64,000 nucleotides of DNA, taken from contig JAQFVV010000020.1 of assembly GCA_028023455.1 (NCBI GenBank), positions 12,810,385 to 12,874,384 on the forward strand, written 5' to 3'. Origin of the DNA: Epiperipatus broadwayi (taxonomy: Eukaryota > Onychophora > Udeonychophora > Euonychophora > Peripatidae). Within the stretch, counting starts at the first letter, position 1, and the number at the start of each line of letters is the position of its first letter. The notes below the pieces were generated by a model. It was given only the letters and a program-made list of their open reading frames with translations. It did no database searches and had not been told where the DNA came from. Below are positions 46,749 to 58,154 of the stretch, piece by piece. The position numbers were made by a program, and so were the translations under genes.

Positions 46749-47784
46749 TTGGGTGCAGTATCTAAATATAATCCATAGGTTGGCCCCTTCCATATCTATG
46801 GGAATTCCAACTTACTTGTGTCTCTTTATTGATTATTAGTTTAAGATACTCATTCCCTGCATTCTAATATATTCCAATATGCTGTAATGGTTTATATGTT
46901 TATCTAATGATTTGATGAGTAACTAAAAAACATTTATTAGTCTTGATTTTCTTGCATCACTTGTCTTAGATAGAATAGTAATATGACTTCAAACAGATAT
47001 AAAGAGGTTTCCACACTGTCAAGTCAAAGTGAAAATTTTTCCAAAAGAAATAACAGCAGTCTGTTGAACACAAAACAACAAAGTTTATTTAATATCATAA
47101 ACATTCTTTTCTGAGAAAATGTTCATCCTTCAAGATAAATATATTCCTATTCACATAAATTGCAGAGATAAATAAAGACTGAAGAATACAAGATGATGTT
47201 TCACATAACCTTCATAATACCCTGATTTAAATAATAATGTTAATCTGTGAGGCACTATATAATAATCACTAAAAGATTAATATTTCCATACAAAAATCTC
47301 TCAAAAAATTTGAACCCCTTTTTCATGAGGAATGACTTTATAATTGAAATAAGATGATTTAAAAATGTTTGATGAAATAAACTCCAAATGATATACAGAC
47401 ATTCACTGATCATGATCACAATAAATTCTTTTGATGAACTGAAAATAACATAAAACATGAAAAACAATATTATAATCTTAAATCAATCAACACTTTCTTA
47501 TATAATGATAATGATATTTTGAATAGATAAAGGAGTATTTTGATAATATTTTAATGATTATTTATCGATTTTATCTATTCAATTATATTTGGATGAAGAT
47601 ATCCAGCTTAGTGAAGTCAAAACAGCTGACTGTAATCATAAAAATGGAAATGCTGCAGTTTCTGAAAATAATTTTTTTTAAATATGTTATATTTGTATGT
47701 AATTATAGCTTTTAACTAGATACAAATATATTTGTAGTTGATATGTTAGCTTCAAAAATACTGAATTTTTTTTATAGAAATATA
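46749..47784. other. AT-rich stretch, no gene seen
   Basis: Nothing recognised on either strand. Confidence 0.55.
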
Positions 47785-49203
47785 TGAATTCATGAAGTTG
47801 TGTCACAAGATCTTAAGGATGCTTCTATTATCTTAATTTTAAAAAATAAAAGAAATAGACAAGATTACAATAATAACTATAGGATATTATTACTATCCAC
47901 AATAACAAAGATACTTTCAAGGATTTTTGTTCAATGGATTGTTTCCTATCACAGATGAATGATTACCAGAAATTGAATGTGCTATTTAGAGAAATGATTT
48001 TGTTGACAGACAAATGCAAAAAAGTATTAAAAACAAAAGAGTGATTTATATATTACTTTTAATAATTTGTTCAAAAAAATTTGACTCAATTTATTAAAGA
48101 GATCTATGGTAGTGTTTGAAATTAGTTGGCTGTCCACCAAAGTTTCATCATATTATACTACTTCTCTATGATAGAACAAAACCATTATATTATTATAGGT
48201 AAAAAATCTGAAGTATTTGAAATAAAAACTTGTGTTAAACATGGTTGCCCCAACACTGTTTTCAATTTTAAAACTGTGGATGCTGAAATTGTTTATAGGT
48301 GATTTATTATTGATTCAGAGTATAAAGATGCAACACAATGTTTGATGGTACACAAAATAAAAGATCAAAAAAAAAAAAACCAACCCTCTACCTTCTTGAA
48401 TTCTGGATTTATAAAATGCTGATATTTGCATTATCCTTATAAGCCCAAAAGATGATCTACAAAATGTATCCAATATTTTAAATGCAACATATATAAAGAT
48501 TGATTTAATAATTAATGTTCAAAAAAACTCAATAAAACAGCCTATTATTGGAAATAAATCTCTATCAACTTTTAAATGGAATGGTTATTGATGTAAAAAT
48601 GTAAGCCAATGTACATGGACTTGTATGCTGAGTATAAACCTTAATGTGCTACTGCTGCTTTTAACAAGTTAAAAGATAAGACTATTTTATCATAGGTAAA
48701 TAATTACTGGAATTAAATTAGTTGGATATGGGTGGTTATTTGAGAAATGAGATATGGATACAATAGCAAAATTACATTTAAGAATTTTCCCTACATTTTG
48801 AAAGGATAATAATAAGATTATAAGACCAAGCGATATATTCTTCAGTTTAGAGGATGTGGTACAGTAGAGATCATTATCACATTTTCATTGGATTGAACAT
48901 GTGAAACAATTGAACATAGAATACTTCCTAAAAGCTTGTTTTAAGATGAATTTCATTGTAGTGATAGGTCCTATTTCATTATAAAGCTTATCTCAAAAAC
49001 AGTGTCTTCATTGGAAAGATATGGGAAAAAATAGAACACATAAGAAAGTTACAACTAGATATAAAGGTGAAGTATTTAAAACAAAAATTTGCTGCAAAAA
49101 ACTTAAAAAACAGCTTCCTATAATATTCAATAAACAAAATTTAGTGTGTTATGTAGATGTATTTGTGGTAGAGTCAATCGCAAAACTCAACTCTACTATA
49201 TAA
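47785..49203 (+). pseudogene. Second LINE type: decayed reverse transcriptase to C-terminus
   Basis: Different from the RTE-like copies. In shifting frames it reads QDLKDASIILILKNKRNRQD and YRILLLSTITKILSRI (reverse transcriptase fingers, 47,797-47,935), then WLSTKVSSYY near 48,130, and VLNMVAPTLFSILKLWML near 48,235 (the G-V-x-Q-G-C..APTLF block). Later come KIDLIINVQKNSIKQ near 48,500 and HFHWIEHVKQLN near 48,885 (the W-x-GH-V region). The final 49,021-49,203 frame (KDMGKNRTHKKVTTRYK, then VCYVDVFV) corresponds to the C-terminal part that carries a Cys-rich finger in intact relatives. Stops are frequent and the FADD box cannot be located. The endonuclease half is absent. Confidence 0.7.
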
Positions 49204-50555
49204 TTAATTTTATTTTTACCTCTATTTTTATACTCTTGGAGTTGCGATGACTATACTCGTTAGCAGGTGGTTGCTGTACTACACATAAACTAAATAATAT
49301 ATATCAAATGTTTTTTTTCTGTTACCAAATTAAACATAAAAATATTAAAATTAAACAAATAGCTTATTTATTTTTTTTGCATATAAGTAAAAAGTCTATT
49401 TGATAAAACGTATGTGAAAATTATTTTGCATTAGACCTATTCAAATCCATATCAAAATAATGGTTTAAAGACAATTCAATTGCGAAAAATTTATTATTGG
49501 TTTAAACGTAATAGAAATATATATCCTGTTAAATAATTTACCTGCAGCTTTTCAGCTTTATTGCTGAATCTCCCGAGTCAACAAATAAAATATTTTTTGT
49601 TTCAGTTAATCCAGGATTTAAATTGCTTGTTCTTACTGATAAAATTATTCTACATTCCCACCTCGACATTTTCTTCTTCTATATTTAAAGCTTTTTTTTT
49701 TTTTGTATACATTAACTTTAATATTGTACAGTTGTTTTATTTTTGTAAAAAATAATAGAGAAAAAAAAACAGAAAAAAATACACATTTATTTATTGATAC
49801 ACATCTATACTGACTACCATATACATCAATGCTCTAGTTTTTCTGCTGCCACTTTGTGTTTCAGACTATCACAAGCTATGATCTGATTTTGAAACAGAAA
49901 AGTAAACTTGAAAATGTTTTCAATAGATTTAAGAATTTTCTTTCAGGTAGAAGATCCTAGACAATTCAGCTAAGCATCCAATATTGATTGGTAAATGAAT
50001 ATTTAATTATTCTTAAATGAATTTAAAAAAAAAACGAAGATTTAAAACCCCCACCCAAATCCTCACCATTAAGTACGTACAACATCTTCTCTTTTACTGT
50101 TTTCTCTAAGAGTAATCATTGAAGAAGTCATTGTCATGCAGTGTATTATTTAAAGACTGTTTTATCTTTTACTTACTAGATTATTAATACATTGTACAGG
50201 CTTAAACCTGCATTTATATATGTAATATATGTGGAGTTCAAACTCAGACTTTCACACGACCCACCACCCTCAGTGCCATCTCATATTGCTGACCCATCTG
50301 ATCACACACATGTTGAAAAGATAAATAATCACCAATATACGTATTTCATGCTAAACCAGCAATCATCAGTTGGTCTAGATTACTATCCTCACATATATAT
50401 ATAATCAGTACTCAGCTTTATATTAAGATAGCCAATCTTTATAATTTAATGGACAGGCTTCAAACTATTCCAACTCACAATTCTTTAACCTTCTATTTAT
50501 TTTTTTTAAAAATGATACAGGTGATGTAAATGATAAAGCAGACTTTTACCGAATT
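49204..50555. other. AT-rich stretch, no gene seen
   Basis: No gene. CpG is slightly more frequent at 49,190-49,570 than in the deserts. Confidence 0.5.
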
Positions 50556-50592
50556 AGAAAAATGCTAAAATTGAAAATTTTAGCATTTTTCT
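50556..50592. repeat. Perfect 17-bp hairpin with 3-nt loop
   Basis: AGAAAAATGCTAAAATT is followed by GAA and then its exact complement. A uninterrupted 17-bp hairpin is unlikely by chance; it could be a small fold-back relic. No T-run or gene context gives it a role. Confidence 0.8.
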
Positions 50593-52876
50593 TTTCTTGT
50601 TTTATTCTTAAGCTAAAAAATTTGTAGCCCTTTTCACTTGACGTTTATTTTCAAGTTAAAAATAACTAAATATGTTCCATGAATAAAAATTTTCTGTTTG
50701 ATTATGAATCAAATTTCTATAAAAATAATTATAAGTCTGCTTGAAACCTGAAAAATTTTCAAAGATTTATCTGAAGTAGATTTGAAGACCAACTCATCAG
50801 TATAGAAGTTAGATGCAATTGCTAACATGCCATGAAACTCTTTTAAACCCAATTTATGATATTTAAATAAAGAACTTAAATTAATTGCATAAAATGGTAC
50901 ATTAAATAACACAATGAAAATTTAAAGTTCATTAAAAAAATTAATAGTCAAAATAATTTAGTGACATATTTGGTTACTAATCAAAGTACTATTTAATTTT
51001 GAATAGTATGTAAGAGAAATATTTTAGTTAGAAAGTGACACCTTGTGATTGGAAAAAGTACAAAACTAAGAATAAGAACATAAAATTAGAAAATTTGGCA
51101 ATAGTTCTTCAAAGATTGTAACCATTCTAGAATGAAATATTAAAAGAAACATAATAAAAATAAAATTGTTGAGCACTATAGATACGTGGAGACATATAAT
51201 TCATGAAATAACAGCTTAAAATTATTTCCAGATTAATGACTAATTTTACAAAGCTCTGAATAACCAAGTTTTTCTGCTCCAGATGAAATTAATTACTAAT
51301 TAAGAGATTCTATATATTGCACTTGAAAAGCCCGCCCGTGAAGCTATATTAAAAGTTTGTATTTGCTAAACGCTTTCAGGAACTTTGTGCTCCCATATTC
51401 ATAGCTTATAACAATAATGTTTGTTTATTTATTTATTTTATAAAAAAATGTAAAGTACAATTATATGACATTTCAAACTTTTGTAAGATGACATATTTGT
51501 TATTTGTTATATGTTTAATGTTAAAGTAAATATTATTTATTGTTAGTTAAATTTCTTAGTTTTTCATAATCACCCACACACCTTCAGAATATGAATTTTA
51601 TAAGGCTTATAATAAATTATTTTAATTTTGCACATTAAGAGTACATGAATATTGAAAATTTTGATAAGAGTCACTTTATTAAAATTGCATTAAGATGTTA
51701 AGGGAACATCTAAGAAAATAATAATTTTATTTAATAGAATAATTATAATTGTCTAATCATTATTTAAGATCACTTTAGTCAATTTGTTTATTTGTGAAAG
51801 ATCATTGTGCTTGCTTTAATATTACTTTATCCTATTTAGAAGATTATTTTACTGATCCTTATAATTTTTTATTCAAATTCAGAATATGTATTTAAGTAGG
51901 TTTATTAGCATGATATTTGGAATGGCTATAAAATCTCTTATCCACTCATTATATTAGAATGCTTTCCTAGTAAATTATTTTATTCTAAATTAAAAGTTTA
52001 TCATTTTTATTTTAAAATTTATTATTATTAGTGCAATCTTAGGAGTAAAAGTATATCTCACTGTTTAGTTGTTAGAATCTCATTCTTTGCTAAATAATCC
52101 TCAATAATTAGAATATTTTATCATTATTATATAGTAGTCTTATAAACCCTGAGATACCCATTTGATTTTATGTACAAGATACTTAAGAAATTATTGTAGA
52201 AGAATAAATTGATGTGGCAAAAAAATAAAAAAACATTCTTATTTTATAAAACTTAATATTAAATCTGATTATGGCAATAACATGTTTATTATGGTTGTAA
52301 GAGGTTGTCTAGGACATGTGTTGCAAGTGGAAAAATTTTAAAGTAACTTAACTCTTTAATGACACATGCTTCTAATATTATGAGATATTATATTTTAAAG
52401 AGTGTGAGAAGTCTCCTCCTCTTAAGTTATTAGTATTGCCTTTATCTTAATAATGTTTATTATTATTATTTACCCATTTAAACTTGATATTGTGGTATAT
52501 GGCATTTGTAACCATCTGAGCTTAGTCAATGTTATCTTTATCATTTTATTTTAGAAATCGTTCTCATATTTCTAGGTTACAGTTTGTTTTTGTGAAATCT
52601 TTTTGCTATGAATTAAAATCTATACCTCTTATGTATACATCACATTTATAAGATGTACATAACAATATATGCGTATATATTGTAAATGAATTTCACTTAA
52701 TACATATAATTTTATTTTCAATCAGTATTACACATATAGTATATGTAAGTCATTAGATGTTTCTGCAGTAAGTTAATATATATATATACTCTTAATTTTA
52801 TATAAATTTCTATTTTATATTCTTAATGTATATATTATGTTTAGTAGGTATACATAGTTATATATTTAGAATAAAT
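50593..52876. other. AT-rich stretch, no gene seen
   Basis: No gene or element recognised. 51,320-51,420 has a brief GC-rich word (AAAGCCCGCCCGTGAAGC) without context. Confidence 0.55.
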
Positions 52877-53084
52877 CAGTAACTAAGTTTTCTGTTTAAA
52901 TTGATGGATTTATTTTTATTATAAACAGTTGTTTTGAAAAAAAAAATGCTACAGAAAAAATTCACAATCTTTTTTAACTTTTTGCAATTGTTTTAAATTA
53001 TGCAAGCTTCCTAGTTTATTATTTTTAAAAACAATTGTTTAAAATAAAACTACAAACAATTTTAAATAGGAAACTTAGTTACTG
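52877..53084. mobile_element. MITE-like element, 208 bp
   Basis: CAGTAACTAAGTTT at the left end is inverted at the right end (AAACTTAGTTACTG). The pairing continues inward, with gaps, into a second pair of arms built on AAACAGTTGTTTTGAAA/TTTAAAACAATTGTTTTT-type sequence. It is non-coding. The target duplication cannot be read with certainty (AT-rich flanks). Confidence 0.7.
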
Positions 53085-54754
53085 ACTTATTATTTGCATA
53101 TAATTTACTAAATATATATATTAAGAGTTTAAAATGGTCAAAAATGTTATTAAATTGAGAAAAATACATGTTTCAAATGGATTGAGATAATATAATTTAG
53201 TTATATATCAATTTTCAAGCAATTCTATTGAATTTAAATATATTAAACCTTAACTTTAAAATTTCAATCTAGCATGAAAAAGATGAAATTTAACAAACAG
53301 ACAAATCAATTTTCCAAAATCAATAAAAGCATTTAAATATCTTTTGACTTCTCATAAATAGTTACATTATTAATGAATGTAGATGTCATTCAATTCTCAT
53401 CATCAATCAATTCAATATCTCAGTCATTGAATTCCATTTTAAATTATATAGTTTACACAATGATGCTAATTCACAAAAAAGTTAAAGTTTATTCCAGCTA
53501 TATGGATTTAATCAGCATTTATTTTATTATTTCAGTTTTCCATCAAGAACAAAAAATCAAAAAATTATAATATCTATTTGAAAAATTGACACCACTTGGT
53601 TAATTGCATTCATTCTCCAATTCAAACTTACAGAAAACAAAATATGAATTAATTTCCCCATTGATATGATTTAATAACAAACACTTAAAATATATTATTT
53701 CTTAGTAGCTAACAGTGATTGTATGAAAAATAACAAAATAGGCAATAAATGTATATAAAAAGTCTATGACTATAATGGTTTATATAATCTGTTAAAACTA
53801 TAGTTCATATTTAAACAAATTGTCTTTTATTTCATTATCTATTCTAGATAGTTTGCTTTTGTTGATGATTTACCAACTCAATGTTCATGTTTTAACAGAA
53901 GATAAGTGATGATGATTTTGTGTCAATTGGTTTAAGATAATATTCATTTTCTGGCTGTATTAATTTGTAATATGATCATATATTTTGGGAATCCATGTAT
54001 AGAAGCAATAAATAATCAGTGATGGTTTTGAAGAAGTTTTATATTGATGATCTTGAAAGAAATTGTGGTATATTGAGTCTATCCATTTGATACCTGCCAT
54101 ATGTCATTTAGTTCAAAAATGAGACAGGTTCAGCATTGCATCAGAAACTTCATGAAAACTCCATAAAAAGTTTTTGGTTTTAAAAAGAGTAGAGATAAAG
54201 TCCCTATAATTAATTTAAGCATTCTATTTATAATCAGAAAAAAATTATGTCTAGAAAGTTCAACATTCAATAATTCAAATGTTAATTAACAAATTTTGAT
54301 AAAGATAGTATGAATCATTTCTGATTTCTAATTTAAACCTATAATTAATTATGGGCTTATCACTATCAGTCTGAAAACCAACCTTTTACATTAATTACAA
54401 TGATACAATAACAAATGTTAAATTTAACAAAATTGATTTTTATTTAAAGAAAAAAGAACAGGTTGAATTTATAAACAGGATGAATTTATATTCCAAAATC
54501 ATAATTTAATCTTTCTCAAGATTTATCTCTTTTTTAAAATTAATTTAAAAAAAATAGTTTAACACTCCCATTGATATTCAGTATTTGAAGTTTATATGTT
54601 TCATTAATTGATTCCTTACATACATTTTTTTATGACTATATATATATATGCTCTCACACATGACATAGGCATTGCATATATGCATATCATATATCATTTC
54701 AATATATAACCTCAAAGAAGAACCTGATAAATTTTGGGGGCTATGTGTATATAA
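53085..54754. other. AT-rich stretch, no gene seen
   Basis: No gene assigned. 53,860-54,190 is more complex than average and could be decayed reverse transcriptase on the minus strand next to the Penelope-like endonuclease, but I could not find the diagnostic blocks. Confidence 0.45.
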
Positions 54755-55223
54755 ACTAGAAAATCATATTACATTACAATACTAGCCAAAAAATAAAATT
54801 TTTACTAAAATTATTCTACAACTATGGTTTCACTTATTAACAAATAGACCTTTTCAAGTGTAAATCAACAAGATACATGCAACATATATAAATATATAAA
54901 ACAAAGTAGCCTTCCCATTATTTACTTCAAAAACTAACTTCCTTCAACATCAAAGGATGTCTTCATGAGATTGATGGCCTCAAATTCAAGAAATTTTATC
55001 ATCAGAGTTTCTTTTATTCTTCCTTTTATTACATTTCCTTTATACAAGAATAATCTCTGAATTGTCAAAGACTATTTTATGATCAGTATTCCATTCATGA
55101 AAACAAAACTGAGTTATGATATCTATTTTTAACTCTACTCTTATAAACATTAACTTTTCATTAAGACTTAATTTTCTTTGATCTATATACATTTTATGAC
55201 AACTGCAAGGAATCTTATAAACT
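54755..55223 (-). pseudogene. Penelope-like element: GIY-YIG endonuclease, left arm
   Basis: The minus strand reads KFIPGIVYKIPCSC, then KMYIDQ, LSLNEKL and ELKIDIITQFCFHEWNTDHKI, starting near 55,223. This is the GIY-YIG nuclease domain of Penelope-like elements: the GIY part appears as G-I-V-Y, the conserved C-x-C follows, and the YIG part appears as Y-I-D. The downstream WN.DH.I block is also diagnostic. A stop comes soon after (ILV-stop), with further decayed codons to about 54,960. The non-coding end of the element runs to 54,755. The reverse transcriptase that should precede the domain is absent, because the sequence turns into the inverted arm at the domain start. Confidence 0.8.
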
Positions 55224-55251
55224 ATACCAGGAATAAATTTGTTGCCATTTT

Positions 55252-55770
55252 GTAGTTTATAAGATTCCTTGCCACAAAGTGTATACAGGTCAAAATAAAT
55301 GATGTCTTAATGAAAAAGTTAAAGTTCATAAAAGTAGAATTAAAATTAGATATCATAACTCAGCTTTGTATATTCATGAATTGAATACAAGTCATAAAAT
55401 ATTATTTGACAATGCAGAGGTTATCTTTTATGATAAAAAGTTAATTGAATAGAGTAAAAGGAATTTTGATGATAAAACTTTTCGAATCTGAGATCACAAG
55501 TCTCATGAAGACTTCTTTTAATGTTAAAGGAAGTTGTTTTTTGAAGTAAATGATGGGAAGAATTATTTTGTTTTGTGTGTGCATATATATTTATGTTGTT
55601 TGTTTTTGTTGGATTTCACTTGAATAGGTCTATTTGTTAATAGATGAACTCATTGAGTGTAAAGAAGTTCAGTAAATTTTTGTTTTTTGGCTAGTATTAT
55701 AATGCAATATGAGTTTTAATAAAATTTTGTTTTTTTGACTAGTATCACAATGTAATATGATTTTCTATTT
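55252..55770 (+). pseudogene. Penelope-like element: GIY-YIG endonuclease, right arm
   Basis: The mirror copy of the left arm, on the plus strand. It reads VYKIPCHKVYTGQNK-stop-CLNEKVKVHKS, then IHELNTSHKILFDNAE, with stops and an in-frame loss of the C-S-C insert. Here YIG appears as Y-T-G. At the far end two short copies of GACTAGTATCACAATG-type sequence lie about 54 bp apart (55,696-55,711 region and 55,739-55,768). Only the second matches the outer end of the left arm. Left and right arms have diverged independently, so the palindrome is old. Confidence 0.8.
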
Positions 55771-55912
55771 TGTTTATAATTACTAGTATAGCAGTAGGCA
55801 GTGTTTAATATTTTATATATGTATACATATTTATTTTTGTTTAAAAATAATAATACAAGCATAAAATGTAAAAATAAAAACAAAAAATAAAAATATATAT
55901 ACATATAATTTT

Positions 55913-56090
55913 AATAAATTTTGCATGTGTATATTGTTATGCTTTATGAAGTGCATAAATCTTTTTTCTTTGATGTTTTTAATTTTCCATTTAGCTTAAT
56001 GCATTTTCAGTGCTCGGCACCAAAAACATCAAAGAAAAAATATGTACATACTTCATAAAGCATAACAACATACATATGCAAAATTTATTA
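55913..56090. repeat. Inverted repeat, 68-bp arms, 41-bp loop
   Basis: The left arm, 55,913-55,980 (TATTGTTATGCTTTATGAAG and TCTTTGATGTTTTT), is inverted at 56,022-56,090 with few differences. It is non-coding and MITE-like. It lies between the Penelope-like palindrome and the family F fold-back. Confidence 0.85.
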
Positions 56091-56104
56091 AATATAATTA
56101 ACAA

Positions 56105-56413
56105 AGTTTAAAACAAAATTATATACAATTTGTCTGAAGGTTTGTGATGATAGTATATTATTAGATGTGATATGTTGGACTATTTCCATCATCTATGAGT
56201 GAATGTTGAATGTATAGAAAATTTTAAACTTTATTTAAGCTTTCCAAATACAAACAACTTGTTAGTAATAACACACAACTAACCTGTAGTGTCTATTTGG
56301 GTGTTATTACTATCAAATTGTTTGTATTTGGAAAGTTTAAATAAAGTTTAAAATTTTCTATACATTCAACACACCCATAGGTGAAGGAAATAGTCCAACA
56401 TATCACATCTAAA
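56105..56413. mobile_element. Fold-back repeat (family F copy 1)
   Basis: Arms of about 100-115 bp (from TTAGATGTGATATGTTGGAC near 56,161 and its inversion up to 56,411) surround a centre containing CTAACCTGTAGTGTC. That centre is related to the 42-bp minisatellite unit at 14.9 kb. The left flank 56,105-56,160 also matches copies 2 and 3, so the element extends beyond the hairpin on that side. No coding content. Confidence 0.8.
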
Positions 56414-58154
56414 ATTACATACAATTTTAAGTATTATAAAATATTGTTATAGGGATATAATAAAACATATAATTAAATAAAATTTAAATAATTTTGTCAC
56501 AAGCATCAAATACTCATGCCAAATAGATTCACATAATGTTTTTTTTTTAAATGGTACTTTTTTATTTTTGGATGCAGCAAATTTATCAATATGCATAAAT
56601 TAGCTGGTATTAAAGATTTCTTAAAGAGAAATCTAAATCTATGCAAATATGAGGCAGATTGAAAAGCCAATATCGATGCATATATTAAAGATCTATGCAA
56701 AATAATACAGCCAAATTAATTAATACTATGAAGAAATTTTACAAGAGAATAAAAGACTACCCTCACAACAAGCAGGCAAATAACCTGGAATAAGTCTGAC
56801 TTATATACCTTGGTTCTCACAAAAATAAAAATAAAAAGCTCATATGCATACAGTATCAACTTGAGAATTCCTATCAATTTAAACAGATTGCTAAAACAAT
56901 GCTAAGAATAGGTTGCTCCTGGATAAACCTTCCCCATAATATTTAAATTGGATGCAGCAATCCTTCTTGTAGTGCTATATATTATGGGGAGTCTTGTGCA
57001 AACATTGAATTGCACAACATAATTATATAAACATGCAATGAATAACTACAAGCGTAAATCAATTTTTCTCTAGCATGAGCAGGAATATGCCGTATTTTTG
57101 ACCCAGTAACAGCAAACATCATGTATTGCAAAAGTGATGACAGAAAATGCAAAATAAAAGAGGTGTGAGTCATCTCCAATAACCCTCATGCTATCAACAA
57201 AAAGAAAATAGCATTCTATTGTCTAAAATGTGGAATATTTAAATTAGTCATTTACATAGTATCCAACTTATTTAAATCTCATAATACACCCTCCAAATGC
57301 TGTGATTCTGACCTTAATAGTTAAAAGCATGCTTAGTAAAATTTTAATACTGAATAATCTTTTCTTTTTCAAATATGCAAAATGTTATATATATATATAT
57401 GCTTTCATAATTTCAAATTTGTATGACAAACGTTATTGATAAATTTTGAAAATTATTTTGCTCAAGACTATTCCTTAAAGAATTTTTCTACATTTAAATC
57501 ATTCTACAGATGCATGACATAAATGATAATGCTAGGTCTTAATAATAATATTATTATCTCAATACTAATTGTGAGAGCATCAGCAATTTTAAATAAACTC
57601 AAGCATAATTTAAAGTAACAAAGCAAATTTATTCAATGTCAAATAACAAAATATAAAAATAATAGAGTAAATAACAATTAGAATTTTCATTAGAAATTTC
57701 TAAAGTCTACAGATAAATTTCTGCATTATGAGTAGATAATTATAATCTATTTGCATTGAATATGAAACAAAAATAGACCCTTCATGCAACCAATTCTGAT
57801 ATAATATCTAGTTATATATTATTAGGGAGATACTAAACATCGGCAGTTACCATATCCATAGCATTCAGACTGATCTGCTGCTCTTTAGTATGCAAACCAT
57901 ATTGATTATTATGCTCCAACACACACACACACATCAATAATGCTTTAGTATCGGTTTTCTTTTATATTTAAGTCCATTTTTGCATGATTATTTCTCATTA
58001 ACATAATTGGCTTTTAATATACATTTAAAAGTTTTATTGAAATATGTAAATTTTCTACGGTAACCTAATAGTTTTAACTTTATTTACATCCATGCATATT
58101 CAATAAATGCACAGGCAGTCCAATCCTTACTCTACTCTTGAAATAATGCTTTTA
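56414..58154. other. AT-rich stretch, no gene seen
   Basis: No supportable gene. Short open frames on the minus strand (56,506-56,700 and 56,982-57,179) show no family signature. Confidence 0.55.

Larger units (their letters stand above)
54755..55770. mobile_element. 1-kb palindrome of Penelope-like 3' ends
   Basis: Two inverted copies of the same 3'-terminal part of a Penelope-like element lie tail-out around a spacer of about 28 bp at 55,224-55,251. Penelope-like elements are known to insert as tandem or partly inverted multimers, and this fits that pattern. The two copies break at the same point, the start of the GIY-YIG domain, so one event produced both. Confidence 0.75.

Noticed and set aside
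53860-54190. Penelope-type reverse transcriptase upstream of the GIY-YIG domain
   Set aside because: No diagnostic reverse-transcriptase block could be read in any frame; the location is also on the wrong side of the palindrome centre for the left arm.
56161-56411. GATGGAAATAGTCC in family F as the 3' half of a hammerhead (GAAA...GUC)
   Set aside because: The CUGANGA element is missing in all three copies on either strand, and the only partner of the putative stem I is the palindromic arm itself.
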